NCBI GenBank assembly: GCA_937872175.1
Contig: CALMPI010000039.1
Location: 1 to 62,068, forward strand
Direction of reading: 5' to 3'
Length of the DNA: 62,068 nucleotides
From: an uncultured Flavobacteriales bacterium
Lineage (GTDB): Bacteria; Bacteroidota; Bacteroidia; Flavobacteriales_F; PHOS-HE28
The number at the start of each line of letters is the position of its first letter. The stretch's first letter is position 1. Position numbers and translations under genes: made by a program. The notes below the pieces were generated by a model. The model made no database searches. It was not told the DNA's origin and saw nothing but the letters and a program-made list of their open reading frames with translations. Shown here piece by piece: positions 24,913 through 32,893 of this stretch.

Positions 24913-25713
24913 ATGAACCGCATTCTTCTCCCCACCGACGGCAGCGATTCCGCCTTCCATGCCGCGCGCTTCGCGTTCGACCTCTTCGGCACGGACGGCA
25001 TGCGGTACACGCTGGTGCACACCTTCCTGAAGCCCGCCTACCGCAACGCGCTGCTTCCCGCCATGGACACCGCCCGCGAGGCCGCCAACAAGCTGCGGCG
25101 GTTCGAGCGCCGCTGCCGCGCCCATGCGGGGACCGTGGCCCTGGCCAAGCGCACCTCGCCCTTTCCCCTGACGGAGGTGCTGAACGAGTTGGCCGGTCAA
25201 GGCAAGGGCGAACTGATCGTGATGGGCACCCAGGGCGAGGGCAACTACGGGCTGGTGGGCAGCAACACCACCGCGGTGGTGACCGGCGCACGGGTCCCGG
25301 TGATCGCGGTGCCCTCCCTGTGGCGGCCCGCCCCGGTGAAGCGCATCCTGCTGGCCAACGACGGCGGCACCATGGACGTGGCCACCCTTCGACCGCTGGT
25401 CGACATCGCCCGCCGCACGGGCGCCGAGGTGGTCGTGGCCCATGTGCGCGACAACATCGCCACCTTCGACGAACGCGGCGACCGCCGCGCGCTGAGCGCT
25501 CTGCTCGACGGCATCCGACACTCGTTCGTCACCGTGGCCGGTGAGGACGTCACCAGCACCCTCGATGAACTCGCCCGGCAGGGACGCATCCAGCTCATGG
25601 CCGTGATCCACCGGAAGAAGAGCTTCTGGCAGCGGTTGTTCACCGCCAGCAAGGCCAAGCGCATGTCCCTGCACACCACCACGCCCCTGCTCGTCCTTCC
25701 GGAGATCGGCTGA
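24913..25713 (+). CDS. tandem universal stress protein (two UspA domains)
   Basis: The 266 residues from ATG 24913 start MNRILLPTDGSDSAFHAARF, the beta1-alpha1 of a Usp fold. The first domain ends with the nucleotide-binding signature MGTQGEGNYGLVGSNTTAVV (G-x2-G-x7/9-GS). The second domain starts at about residue 136 (VKRILLANDGGTM) and ends with a degenerate loop around IHRKKSFWQRLF, so only the first domain looks able to bind ATP. Tandem Usps are cytosolic and typically respond to oxygen limitation or energy stress. An FNR-type site sits at the expected activator position. Its 3' end lies 12 bp before the deoC 3'-end fragment. Confidence 0.92.
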   Translation: MNRILLPTDGSDSAFHAARFAFDLFGTDGMRYTLVHTFLKPAYRNALLPAMDTAREAANKLRRFERRCRAHAGTVALAKRTSPFPLTEVLNELAGQGKGELIVMGTQGEGNYGLVGSNTTAVVTGARVPVIAVPSLWRPAPVKRILLANDGGTMDVATLRPLVDIARRTGAEVVVAHVRDNIATFDERGDRRALSALLDGIRHSFVTVAGEDVTSTLDELARQGRIQLMAVIHRKKSFWQRLFTASKAKRMSLHTTTPLLVLPEIG

Positions 25714-25725
25714 GCGTCGGCCGGT

Positions 25726-25828
25726 TCAGTCCACGCTGAAGTGGTCCGCGCTCTGGTAGTGCCCGTCGGCCTCCTTCTGCAATTGCATCAGGATGTCGTT
25801 GGCCAGGCTGCTGGCGCCGAAGCGGAAC
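25726..25828 (-). pseudogene. 3'-end fragment of deoC (DR copy)
   Basis: This 103-bp segment matches 28329-28431, the last 34 codons of deoC including the stop, with 3 mismatches and no gaps, in the same orientation. Homology begins at the stop codon and ends abruptly inside the gene. It is separated from intact deoC by the FG-GAP surface-protein gene. Confidence 0.9.
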
Positions 25829-25890
25829 TAACATGGTCGAATTCTATCCTCGGTCTTGCTATCTTCATCGAGGATATTGCCCTTGACCCG

Positions 25891-28302
25891 ATGAAGCGAG
25901 GCGTTTCTGTTCTGCTGTTGGTGATCAGCCACCATGGCATCAGTCGTGCCCAACTCTTCGGACCGCAGATCGATATTTCAAAGGGGACGGAAGCACCGGC
26001 TTCCACGCGAGCCGCCGATCTGGATGGCGATGGGGATCTGGACGTGCTCTCCGCTTCCCACGGGGATAACAAGATCGCCTGGTGGCCCAACGATGGTTCC
26101 GGGTCTTTCGGCCCCCAGCGGATCATTTCGTCGCAGGCAAATGGGGCCAGGTGCGTCGCGTCCGCCGATCTGGATGGCGATGGGGATCTGGACGTTCTAT
26201 CCGCTTCCGTGACAGATGACAAGGTCGCTTGGTATGCGAATATTGGCTCGGGAACCTTCGGACCACAACAGATCATTACAACGCTAGCGAATGGGGCCCA
26301 ATACGTTGCATCGGGCGATCTGGACGGCGATGGGGACATGGATGTGCTCTCAGCTTCCTTCCTCGACAACAAGATCGCGTGGTATATCAATTACGGCTCG
26401 GGCGTTTTCGGACCGCAGCAGATCATCACAACACTGGCCGTAGGAGCTACTTGTGTTGCCTCGGCCGATTTGGATGCGGATGGGGACTTGGATGTCCTCT
26501 CCACTTCCATGGACAATAAGATCGCATGGTACGACAACGATGGTTCGGGTTCCTTCGGGTCTCAACACATCATTTCGACCCTGGCGGATCGACCTACCTG
26601 TGGTGCCCTGGCCGATCTGGATGGAGATCAGGACATGGATGTGCTCACTTCCTCATCCGATGACAACAAGATCGCATGGTATGCCAACAACGGCTTGGGT
26701 ATCTTCGGACCTCAACAGACCATCACGACCCTGGCGACCGGAGCTACCAGCGTCGCAGCGGCTGACCTTGATGGGGATGGGGACCTCGATGTGCTGTCCG
26801 CCTCCGAATTTGATATATATCCTGAGGACATCGCGTGGTATGCCAACGATGGCTCTGGTGACTTTGGACCCCAGCAGGTCATCTCAGATCAGACAGTAGG
26901 AGCGAGTTGCGTCTCATGGGCTGATCTCGATGGGGATGGCGACGTCGACGTGCTTTCCACTTCGAGTATCGACAACAAAGTGGCTTGGTATTGCAACGAT
27001 GGTTCGGGGGTATTCGGATCACAACTGGTGATCTCCGACGCTATGCGACGGCCTGTAGGCATTGCGATAGCCGACCTGGATGGCGATGGGGATTTGGACG
27101 TGCTTTCCGCCTCCGACCTTAGTTACCAGATCGGTTGGTATGCCAATGATGGCTCCGGAGTGTTCGGCCCTCTACAGATCATTGCATCCATAGGCACTGC
27201 TTTGAATGTTGCATCCGCTGATCTGGACGGAGACGGGGATATGGATGTGCTTGCCACAAGGCAGTTCATTCACTCCATCTTCTGGTATCCCAACAACGGT
27301 TCAGGGTCCTTCGGACCTCAGCAGACCATTGGATCCCCCGGGGTTGGCAGTGGGAACATCACAACGGCCGACCTGGACGGCGATGGGGACCTGGATGTGC
27401 TTTCGGGCAGTTTAGGGTGGTATTCGAACGATGGCTCGGGCGCTTTCGGGCCCTACCAGTCCATTACAACGCTGGCGGATGAAGCTAGATCCATTATGGC
27501 CGCTGATATCGACGCGGATGGCGACATGGACGTGCTTTCCGCTTCTGATGACGATGATAAAATCGCATGGTACGCCAACGATGGCGCGGGCGGGTTCGGT
27601 CCTCAACAGGTCATTTCAACACTTGCGGATGGCGCCAGTTGCGTGGCATCAGTCGATGTGGATGGGGACGGGGACGTGGATGTGATCTCGGCTTCCTCCT
27701 TCGATGATAAGATTGCCTGGTATGCGAACGATGGCTCGGGCGTGTTCGGACCCCAGCAGATCATCTCAACCCAGGCTGACTGGGCTTTAAGTGTTTCTTG
27801 CGCCGACCTGGATGGGGATGGTGATCAAGACGTGCTCTCGGCTTCGTATGGAGATGACAAGATCGCTTGGTATGCCAATGACGGCTTCGGGGGATTTGGA
27901 CCACAAGAGATCATCTCAACGCTTACAGATGGAGCCTGGTGTGTCGCATCGGCCGACCTCGACGATGACGGGGATATGGACGTGCTTTCCTCTTCCCTGA
28001 ACGATAGTAAGGTGGCATGGTACGCGAACCAACCGTTGGCCACGGCCGTACGCCCCGTAGCTGCGGAACACATGGCGCTATATCCCAACCCCATGAGCAC
28101 TGGCGCAACGTTGCTGCTGGATCAATCGGTTGGAATTGTGCTGGTGGAGGTCTTCGATGCGCAAGGCCGGTCGGTTCGCTCGGAACAGTTGGCTGTACAG
28201 GGAAGCCGGATCTATGTGCCACGGAACGATCTAGTGTCCGGCCTCTACCTGCTGCGCATTACGGGCAATAAACGATCGGAAGCAAAGCTCTTCGTGGAAT
28301 AG
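25891..28302 (+). CDS. secreted FG-GAP/VCBS repeat protein with type IX sorting domain
   Basis: The 803 residues from ATG 25891 have a signal peptide (MKRGVSVLLLVISHHGISRAQ), then 14 tandem units of about 50 residues, each with a DLDGDGDxDVLSAS calcium-binding loop followed by an IAWYANDGSG-x-FGPQ segment. Fourteen units would build two seven-bladed, integrin-alpha-like propellers. The C-terminal 85 residues (MALYPNPMSTGATLLL, then LVSGLYLLRITGNKRSE) form the sorting domain. The unit-to-unit similarity makes it prone to copy-number change. The gene lies between intact deoC and a copy of its 3' end and is less GC-rich than core genes, so it looks acquired. The frame is open upstream to 25741, but that part is the deoC remnant. 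Confidence 0.93.
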   Translation: MKRGVSVLLLVISHHGISRAQLFGPQIDISKGTEAPASTRAADLDGDGDLDVLSASHGDNKIAWWPNDGSGSFGPQRIISSQANGARCVASADLDGDGDLDVLSASVTDDKVAWYANIGSGTFGPQQIITTLANGAQYVASGDLDGDGDMDVLSASFLDNKIAWYINYGSGVFGPQQIITTLAVGATCVASADLDADGDLDVLSTSMDNKIAWYDNDGSGSFGSQHIISTLADRPTCGALADLDGDQDMDVLTSSSDDNKIAWYANNGLGIFGPQQTITTLATGATSVAAADLDGDGDLDVLSASEFDIYPEDIAWYANDGSGDFGPQQVISDQTVGASCVSWADLDGDGDVDVLSTSSIDNKVAWYCNDGSGVFGSQLVISDAMRRPVGIAIADLDGDGDLDVLSASDLSYQIGWYANDGSGVFGPLQIIASIGTALNVASADLDGDGDMDVLATRQFIHSIFWYPNNGSGSFGPQQTIGSPGVGSGNITTADLDGDGDLDVLSGSLGWYSNDGSGAFGPYQSITTLADEARSIMAADIDADGDMDVLSASDDDDKIAWYANDGAGGFGPQQVISTLADGASCVASVDVDGDGDVDVISASSFDDKIAWYANDGSGVFGPQQIISTQADWALSVSCADLDGDGDQDVLSASYGDDKIAWYANDGFGGFGPQEIISTLTDGAWCVASADLDDDGDMDVLSSSLNDSKVAWYANQPLATAVRPVAAEHMALYPNPMSTGATLLLDQSVGIVLVEVFDAQGRSVRSEQLAVQGSRIYVPRNDLVSGLYLLRITGNKRSEAKLFVE

Positions 28303-28328
28303 GCTACATGCTGATCTCCCTTTCCGAA

Positions 28329-29249
28329 TCAGTCCACGCTGAAGTAGTCCGCGCTCTGGTAGTGCCCGTCGGCCTCCTTCTGCAGCTGCATCAGGATGTC
28401 GTTGGCCAGGCTGCTGGCGCCGAAGCGGAACCAGTGCGGATCGAGCCATTCGGGACCCAGCTCCTCCTTCACCATCATCAGGTAGTGGAGCGCCTCCTTG
28501 CTCTTGCGGATGCCGCCAGCGGGCTTCATGGCGATCATACGGCCCGTGCGCAGGTAGTGGTCGCGGATGGCGTGCAGCATCACCAGCGTCACCTCCATGG
28601 TGGCGGCGGGGTTGATCTTGCCGGTGCTGGTCTTGATGAAGTCGGCCCCCGCTGCGATGGCGATGTCGCTGGCCAGGCGCACCTTGTCGTAAGTGCCCAG
28701 CTCACCGGTTTCCAGGATCACCTTGAGGCGCGCATCCCCGCAGGCCTCCTTGATCGCCGCGATCTCGTCGAACACGAAGCCGTATTCCCCGTTGTGGAAC
28801 TTCCCGCGGCTGATCACCATGTCGATCTCGTCGGCGCCCTCGCTCACGGCGAAGCGGGTGTCGGCGATCTTCACGTTGCGCGGGGCCTGTCCGCTGGGGA
28901 AGGCGGTACTGACGCTGGCCACCTTCACCCCGCTGTCGCCCAAGGCCTTCTTCGCCACCTTCACCAGGGACGGGTACACGCAGACGGCAGCCACGGTGGG
29001 CAGGCCTGGTAATGCGTCGTGCAGGTGCATGGCCTTGAAACACATCTGCTGCACCTTGTGGGGCGTGTCGGCGCCCTCCAGGGTGGTGAGGTCGATCATG
29101 CTCAGGGCCAGCTTCATGCCCTGCACCTTGGTCTCCTTCTTGATGCTGCGGGTCTTGATGCGGGCCACCCGCTCCTCGATGCCCACCTGGTCGATGGTGG
29201 GGGCGGTGACCGGCACGGCGCGGGCCGGGATGAGGGTCTTGGTGGACAT
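28329..29249 (-). CDS. deoC: deoxyribose-phosphate aldolase
   Basis: The 306-residue class I aldolase converts 2-deoxy-D-ribose 5-phosphate to glyceraldehyde 3-phosphate and acetaldehyde in deoxynucleoside catabolism. The Schiff-base Lys206 lies in DFIKTSTGK, the proton-relay Lys242 in MKPAGGIR, and Asp143 in EIDMV. IDLTTLEGAD replaces the usual DHTLL of shorter enzymes, and the chain is longer than the about 220-260 residues of the E. coli type, as is common in Bacteroidota. A TATCTTGG element lies 4 nt before the ATG (29249), suggesting a leaderless mRNA. The acetaldehyde product links it to the ALDH genes, from which surface-protein insertions now separate it. Confidence 0.96.
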   Translation of the reverse strand: MSTKTLIPARAVPVTAPTIDQVGIEERVARIKTRSIKKETKVQGMKLALSMIDLTTLEGADTPHKVQQMCFKAMHLHDALPGLPTVAAVCVYPSLVKVAKKALGDSGVKVASVSTAFPSGQAPRNVKIADTRFAVSEGADEIDMVISRGKFHNGEYGFVFDEIAAIKEACGDARLKVILETGELGTYDKVRLASDIAIAAGADFIKTSTGKINPAATMEVTLVMLHAIRDHYLRTGRMIAMKPAGGIRKSKEALHYLMMVKEELGPEWLDPHWFRFGASSLANDILMQLQKEADGHYQSADYFSVD

Positions 29250-29253
29250 GCGG

Positions 29254-29261
29254 CCAAGATA
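29254..29261 (-). promoter_or_regulatory. -7 element (TATCTTGG) 4 nt from the deoC start
   Basis: It matches TAnnTTTG at 7 of 8 positions. Transcription 4-7 nt further on would begin at the start codon. There is no clear TTG at the -33 position. Confidence 0.45.
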
Positions 29262-29584
29262 GCCTGACGACCTGCGTGCCGTTCCTGCCATGAGGGCGGC
29301 CGTTCCCCGGACGCACCCCGCTGTGGGGACGGATCGCCACGGCAGGCCCGTTATTTCGGCTCCGGAATGTCCACGACCGTCCGCCCCAGGCCCCTGCGAC
29401 ACCAGCAAACCCGCGTCCCGCAGCCCCCCCGCAGGTCACATCGGGTTAACATGCCCGGATGGACAGACTTGTTATGTTTGCCCCCCTGTCAATAACAAAC
29501 CCTTGACCGGTCCCGGGTGTTTCTCCCCGGTGTCCGCACGGAACCGACCAACGCCTCCAACCGAAAACCCGACCCCCTCTTCTC
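29262..29584. other. intergenic region between divergent deoC and exbB
   Basis: I see no gene here. The only element I can support is the -7 motif at 29473-29480 for the exb/ton operon. Confidence 0.6.
29473..29480 (+). promoter_or_regulatory. -7 element (TATGTTTG) of the exbB-exbD-tonB operon
   Basis: A perfect TAnnTTTG match about 105 nt before exbB. The nearest TT-containing upstream word (TTA at 29446) is 24 bp away, so the -33 element is weak or absent. Confidence 0.5.
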
Positions 29585-30400
29585 ATGAGCAACGAAACGT
29601 CCACCGGGAAAGGCTCGAGCCTCTTCGTGGCCATTGTGTTCCCCTTGGTGCTGATCATCAGCGTGATGATCTACATGTTCGTCCTGGGCGATCCGTCGAA
29701 CTTCGAGAACGGCGACCCCATCAAGGGCCACCCCATCGCCGAGAACCCCGGCAAACTCTATGGCACCATCTACAAGGGGGGCTTCATCGTGCCCATCCTC
29801 ATCAGCGTGAACCTCATCGTCATCATCTTCTCGGTGGAGCGCTTCATCACCCTGAGCCGCGCCAAGGGCAAGGGCCGGATCGAGACCTTCCTGGGCAAGG
29901 TGCGCCAGTTCCTGGCCAATGACCAGGTGGAGGACGCGGTGGCCGTGTGCGACGAGCAGAAGGGCAGCGTGGCCAATGTGATGCGCAGTGGCCTGCAGAA
30001 GTACAAGCTTGTGCTGCATGATGCGAGCCACGACAAGGAGACCCGCCTGCAGGCCGTGAAGCAGGAGCTGGAGGAGGCCACCGCCCTGGAGCTACCCATG
30101 CTCAGCAAGAACCTGGTGATCCTGAGCACCTGCGCCAGCGTCAGCACCCTGCTGGGTCTGATCGGTACGGTGCTGGGGATGATCCGCGCCTTCAGCGCGC
30201 TGGCCACCGCCGGCACGCCGGACGCCACCGCCCTGTCCACCGGTATCTCCGAGGCCCTCATCAACACGGCCCTCGGCATCACCGGCTCGGCCGTGGCCAT
30301 CATCGCCTTCAACTACTTCAGCACCAAGATCGACGCCATCACCCATGGCATCGATGAGGCCGGCTTCAGCGTGAGCCAGACCCTGGCCACCCACAAGTGA
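29585..30400 (+). CDS. exbB: MotA/TolQ/ExbB proton channel family protein
   Basis: The 271-residue inner-membrane protein has a TM segment at about residues 15-37 (FVAIVFPLVLIISVMIYMFV), a second at about 75-98 (GGFIVPILISVNLIVIIFSV) followed by ERFITLSRAK, a cytosolic domain, and two C-terminal TM segments (LSTCASVSTLLGLIGTVLGM, then GISEALINTALGITGSAVAI). GLIGTVxGMIxAF and ALxxTxxGL-type signatures are diagnostic of the family. With ExbD it harnesses proton motive force to energise TonB. It starts the operon 29585-35632, with two exbD genes and tonB downstream. Confidence 0.95.
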   Translation: MSNETSTGKGSSLFVAIVFPLVLIISVMIYMFVLGDPSNFENGDPIKGHPIAENPGKLYGTIYKGGFIVPILISVNLIVIIFSVERFITLSRAKGKGRIETFLGKVRQFLANDQVEDAVAVCDEQKGSVANVMRSGLQKYKLVLHDASHDKETRLQAVKQELEEATALELPMLSKNLVILSTCASVSTLLGLIGTVLGMIRAFSALATAGTPDATALSTGISEALINTALGITGSAVAIIAFNYFSTKIDAITHGIDEAGFSVSQTLATHK

Positions 30401-30479
30401 CCCCGCACGGCACCGGCGACCGGGGGCTCACCCCCCCGGCGGCCGGGCGTTCACCGTCAACGAACCAGACCCCCGACGC

Positions 30480-31109
30480 ATGCCGAAGCTGAAGATGCCC
30501 AAGAAGAGCCCTGAGCTCGACATGACACCCATGGTGGACCTGGCCTTCCTGCTGGTCACCTTCTTCATGCTCACCGCCCAGTTCCGGCCGGAGGAGGCCG
30601 TGGCCGTGGACACCCCTTCGTCCATGAGCCAGAGCCCCATCCCCACGGAGAACCTCATGACCATCGTGGTGGACAGCGCCGGCAAGGTGTACTGGGACAT
30701 GACCGACAAGAAGGTGCGCCTGAAGGTGCTCGAGGAGATGGGCAAGCGCATCAACTACACCCCCAGCGACGAGGACAAGGTGAAGTTCGCCAACGTGGGT
30801 GCCGTGGGCATCCCCATCCAGCAGCTGCCCGCCTACCTCGCCCTGCCCACCGGCGGAGCGCGCAAGGAGTTCGACCGGCAGTTCGAGGGCATCCCCACGG
30901 ACAGCACCAACAACCAGCTGCGCGACTGGATCATCACCACGCGCCTGTTGTTCTACGAGGAGGCGGGCATCAACCCGCTGGTGGCCCTGAAGGCCGATGG
31001 CAACACCAACTATTCCAAGGTGGCGGAGGTGATCCGGATCTTCCAATCCCCGGGCATCCAGATCAACCGCTTCAAGATGATCACCGACCTGGAGGAATCA
31101 CGGATGTAA
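30480..31109 (+). CDS. exbD: ExbD/TolR biopolymer transport protein (first copy)
   Basis: The 209-residue protein begins KLKMPKKSPELDMTPMVDLA, the conserved ExbD start with the proton-relay Asp in DMTPMVDLAFLL within its single TM segment. A periplasmic domain follows. It is longer than E. coli ExbD (141 residues), and both copies here have an extended periplasmic region. Paired exbD genes next to exbB are usual in Bacteroidota, where the second may be specialised. The gene is 79 bp after exbB in the same operon. Confidence 0.93.
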   Translation: MPKLKMPKKSPELDMTPMVDLAFLLVTFFMLTAQFRPEEAVAVDTPSSMSQSPIPTENLMTIVVDSAGKVYWDMTDKKVRLKVLEEMGKRINYTPSDEDKVKFANVGAVGIPIQQLPAYLALPTGGARKEFDRQFEGIPTDSTNNQLRDWIITTRLLFYEEAGINPLVALKADGNTNYSKVAEVIRIFQSPGIQINRFKMITDLEESRM

Positions 31110-31179
31110 CAGCCGGTCGAACCATTCCCGTGCACGCGTGTACGGGGCACTGGAACGACCCGCCCAACGAGACCCGACC

Positions 31180-31830
31180 ATGGCAGACGCACCCGGTGGA
31201 GGCGAAGAAGGCGGCGGCGGAAAACGCCACCAGAAGAAACGCGCCAAGAAAGGCAGCACCCGCATCGACATGACGCCGATGGTGGACCTGGCCTTCCTGC
31301 TGCTCACCTTCTTCATCCTCACCACCACCATGTACAAGCCCAGCACCCTGCAGATGACCTTCCCGGTGCCGGACGAGGACCCCACCGACGACAAGAAGAC
31401 CGAGCTGAGCAACGCCATCACGCTCATCCTCACCGCCAAGGACCAGATCTTCTATTACATCGGCGAGTTCCACACCCCCACCGACGGCAGCGGCAAACCG
31501 CCCACCACCCTCACCCGCACCGACTTCAGCAAGGTGCGCCAGGTGCTGCTGGAGCGCAACAAGGAGGCCGTGGAGAAGCTCAACCAGCTGGCCCGCGACT
31601 TCAACAGCGGCAAGCTCGACGAAGCGGCCTACGACAGCCTGCGCCGCAAGACCAAGGGGGACCCCACCAACCTCAAGGCCATCATCAAGACCGACAAGGA
31701 TGCCAAGTACCGCAACATGATCGACATCGTCGACGAGATGGACATCAGCGGCATCGGCTCCTATGGCGTGCTGGACAGCCTGAAGACCGCCGAACAGCTG
31801 CTGCTCGACGCGGAGAAAGCAACCCTCTGA
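31180..31830 (+). CDS. exbD: ExbD/TolR biopolymer transport protein (second copy)
   Basis: The 216 residues from ATG 31180 have a Gly- and Lys-rich cytosolic N-terminus (MADAPGGGEEGGGGKRHQKK), then TRIDMTPMVDLAFLLLTFFI with the conserved Asp and a single TM segment, and a periplasmic domain with a coiled-coil-like helix (VRQVLLERNKEAVEKLNQLAR). It differs enough from the first exbD to be an old paralogue. It is followed after 3 bp by tonB, so translation is probably coupled. Confidence 0.93.
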   Translation: MADAPGGGEEGGGGKRHQKKRAKKGSTRIDMTPMVDLAFLLLTFFILTTTMYKPSTLQMTFPVPDEDPTDDKKTELSNAITLILTAKDQIFYYIGEFHTPTDGSGKPPTTLTRTDFSKVRQVLLERNKEAVEKLNQLARDFNSGKLDEAAYDSLRRKTKGDPTNLKAIIKTDKDAKYRNMIDIVDEMDISGIGSYGVLDSLKTAEQLLLDAEKATL

Positions 31831-31833
31831 GCC

Positions 31834-32676
31834 ATGGAATACCTCCTGATCACCGGCATCCTGCTGGTCCTTTCCCTGGTGATGACGCTGGATTTCAGCT
31901 GGAACAACGTGCTCACCACGGTGCGCAACCAGCTGGTGTTCGAAGGCCGCAACCAGGCCTACGGCGCCTTCGTGCTGCGCCGCGACTATGTGAAGCGGTT
32001 GATGATCGCCGTGGGCAGTTCGGTGGCCTTCTTCGGCCTGGCGATCGGCACGCCCAAGATCATTGAAGCCCTCGGCGGCGGCGAGGAGGAGGTGGTGGAG
32101 ACCAAGAAGATCGTGGACGTGAACCTCGAGCTCTTCGAGGAGGAGAAGAAGGAGGAGCCCCCGCCCCCGCCCGTGGAGGTGCCGCCCCCGCCCAAGATCG
32201 AGACCGTGCAGTTCACCGCCCTGGAAGCCGTGGATGAGCCCGTGGAGGAACCACCCCCCACACAGGAGATCCTGGAGGAGACCACCGCCAGCACCGTGAC
32301 CCAGGAGGGCGAGAAGGGCGAGGATGCCCCACCCCCGCCGCCTCCCGTGGAGGAGGAGGTGATGATGTTCGCCGCCGTGGAGGAGAAACCCACCTTCCCC
32401 GGCGGTGAGGCCGAGTTCTACAAGTACCTCGGCAAGAACGTGAAGTACCCCCAGATGGAGGCCGAACAGGGCATCGAGGGCCGCGTCTTCGTCGAATTCG
32501 TCGTGGACAGGGACGGCTCCATCACCGAGGTGCGCACCGTCCGCGGCGTGAGCGCCGGCCTGGACAAGGAGGCCACCCGCGTGATGAAGGCCTCCCCCAA
32601 GTGGAGCCCCGGCAAGCAGAACGGCCGCCCCGTGAAGGTGCGGTACGTCATCCCCATCAACTTCGACCTGCGCTGA
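31834..32676 (+). CDS. tonB: energy transducer TonB
   Basis: The 280-residue protein has an N-terminal membrane-spanning segment (YLLITGILLVLSLVMTLDFS) and a second hydrophobic stretch at about residues 58-75 (IAVGSSVAFFGLAIG). A Pro/Glu-rich periplasmic linker follows (PPPPPVEVPPPP, then PPPPPPVEEEV), and a C-terminal TonB domain beginning PTFPGGEAEFYKYLGKNVKY with YPQMEAEQGIEGRVFVEFVV. The segment NQAYGAFVLRRDYVKR is the Bacteroidota TonB signature (NxxYGAYxLR). It couples the ExbB-ExbD motor to outer-membrane receptors. Confidence 0.95.
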   Translation: MEYLLITGILLVLSLVMTLDFSWNNVLTTVRNQLVFEGRNQAYGAFVLRRDYVKRLMIAVGSSVAFFGLAIGTPKIIEALGGGEEEVVETKKIVDVNLELFEEEKKEEPPPPPVEVPPPPKIETVQFTALEAVDEPVEEPPPTQEILEETTASTVTQEGEKGEDAPPPPPPVEEEVMMFAAVEEKPTFPGGEAEFYKYLGKNVKYPQMEAEQGIEGRVFVEFVVDRDGSITEVRTVRGVSAGLDKEATRVMKASPKWSPGKQNGRPVKVRYVIPINFDLR

Positions 32677-32692
32677 GGCGCCGGGCCGGTCG

Positions 32693-32890
32693 ATGGACCT
32701 GCGCACCGCCTTCGCCATCGGGATGTCCGGCTTCTACATCCTGGCCGGCCTGGTCATCGGCCTCACGCCCTTCGCCAGCGATGTGCTGCCCAATTACCGC
32801 GCGGTGCTGGCCTTTGTGCTGGTGGGCTACGGCCTGCTGCGCCTGGTGATGTGGTGGCGCAAGCGCAAGGCCGATCAGGGCCATTCCTGA
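32693..32890 (+). CDS. small two-helix membrane protein
   Basis: The 65-residue protein has two hydrophobic segments (FAIGMSGFYILAGLVIGLTPF and AVLAFVLVGYGLLRLVMWW) and a basic C-terminus (RKRKADQGHS). It lies 16 bp after tonB and 3 bp before the PstS-like gene. Similar small proteins follow tonB in other Bacteroidota by my recollection; function unknown, perhaps accessory to the motor complex. Confidence 0.75.
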   Translation: MDLRTAFAIGMSGFYILAGLVIGLTPFASDVLPNYRAVLAFVLVGYGLLRLVMWWRKRKADQGHS

Positions 32891-32893
32891 GCC

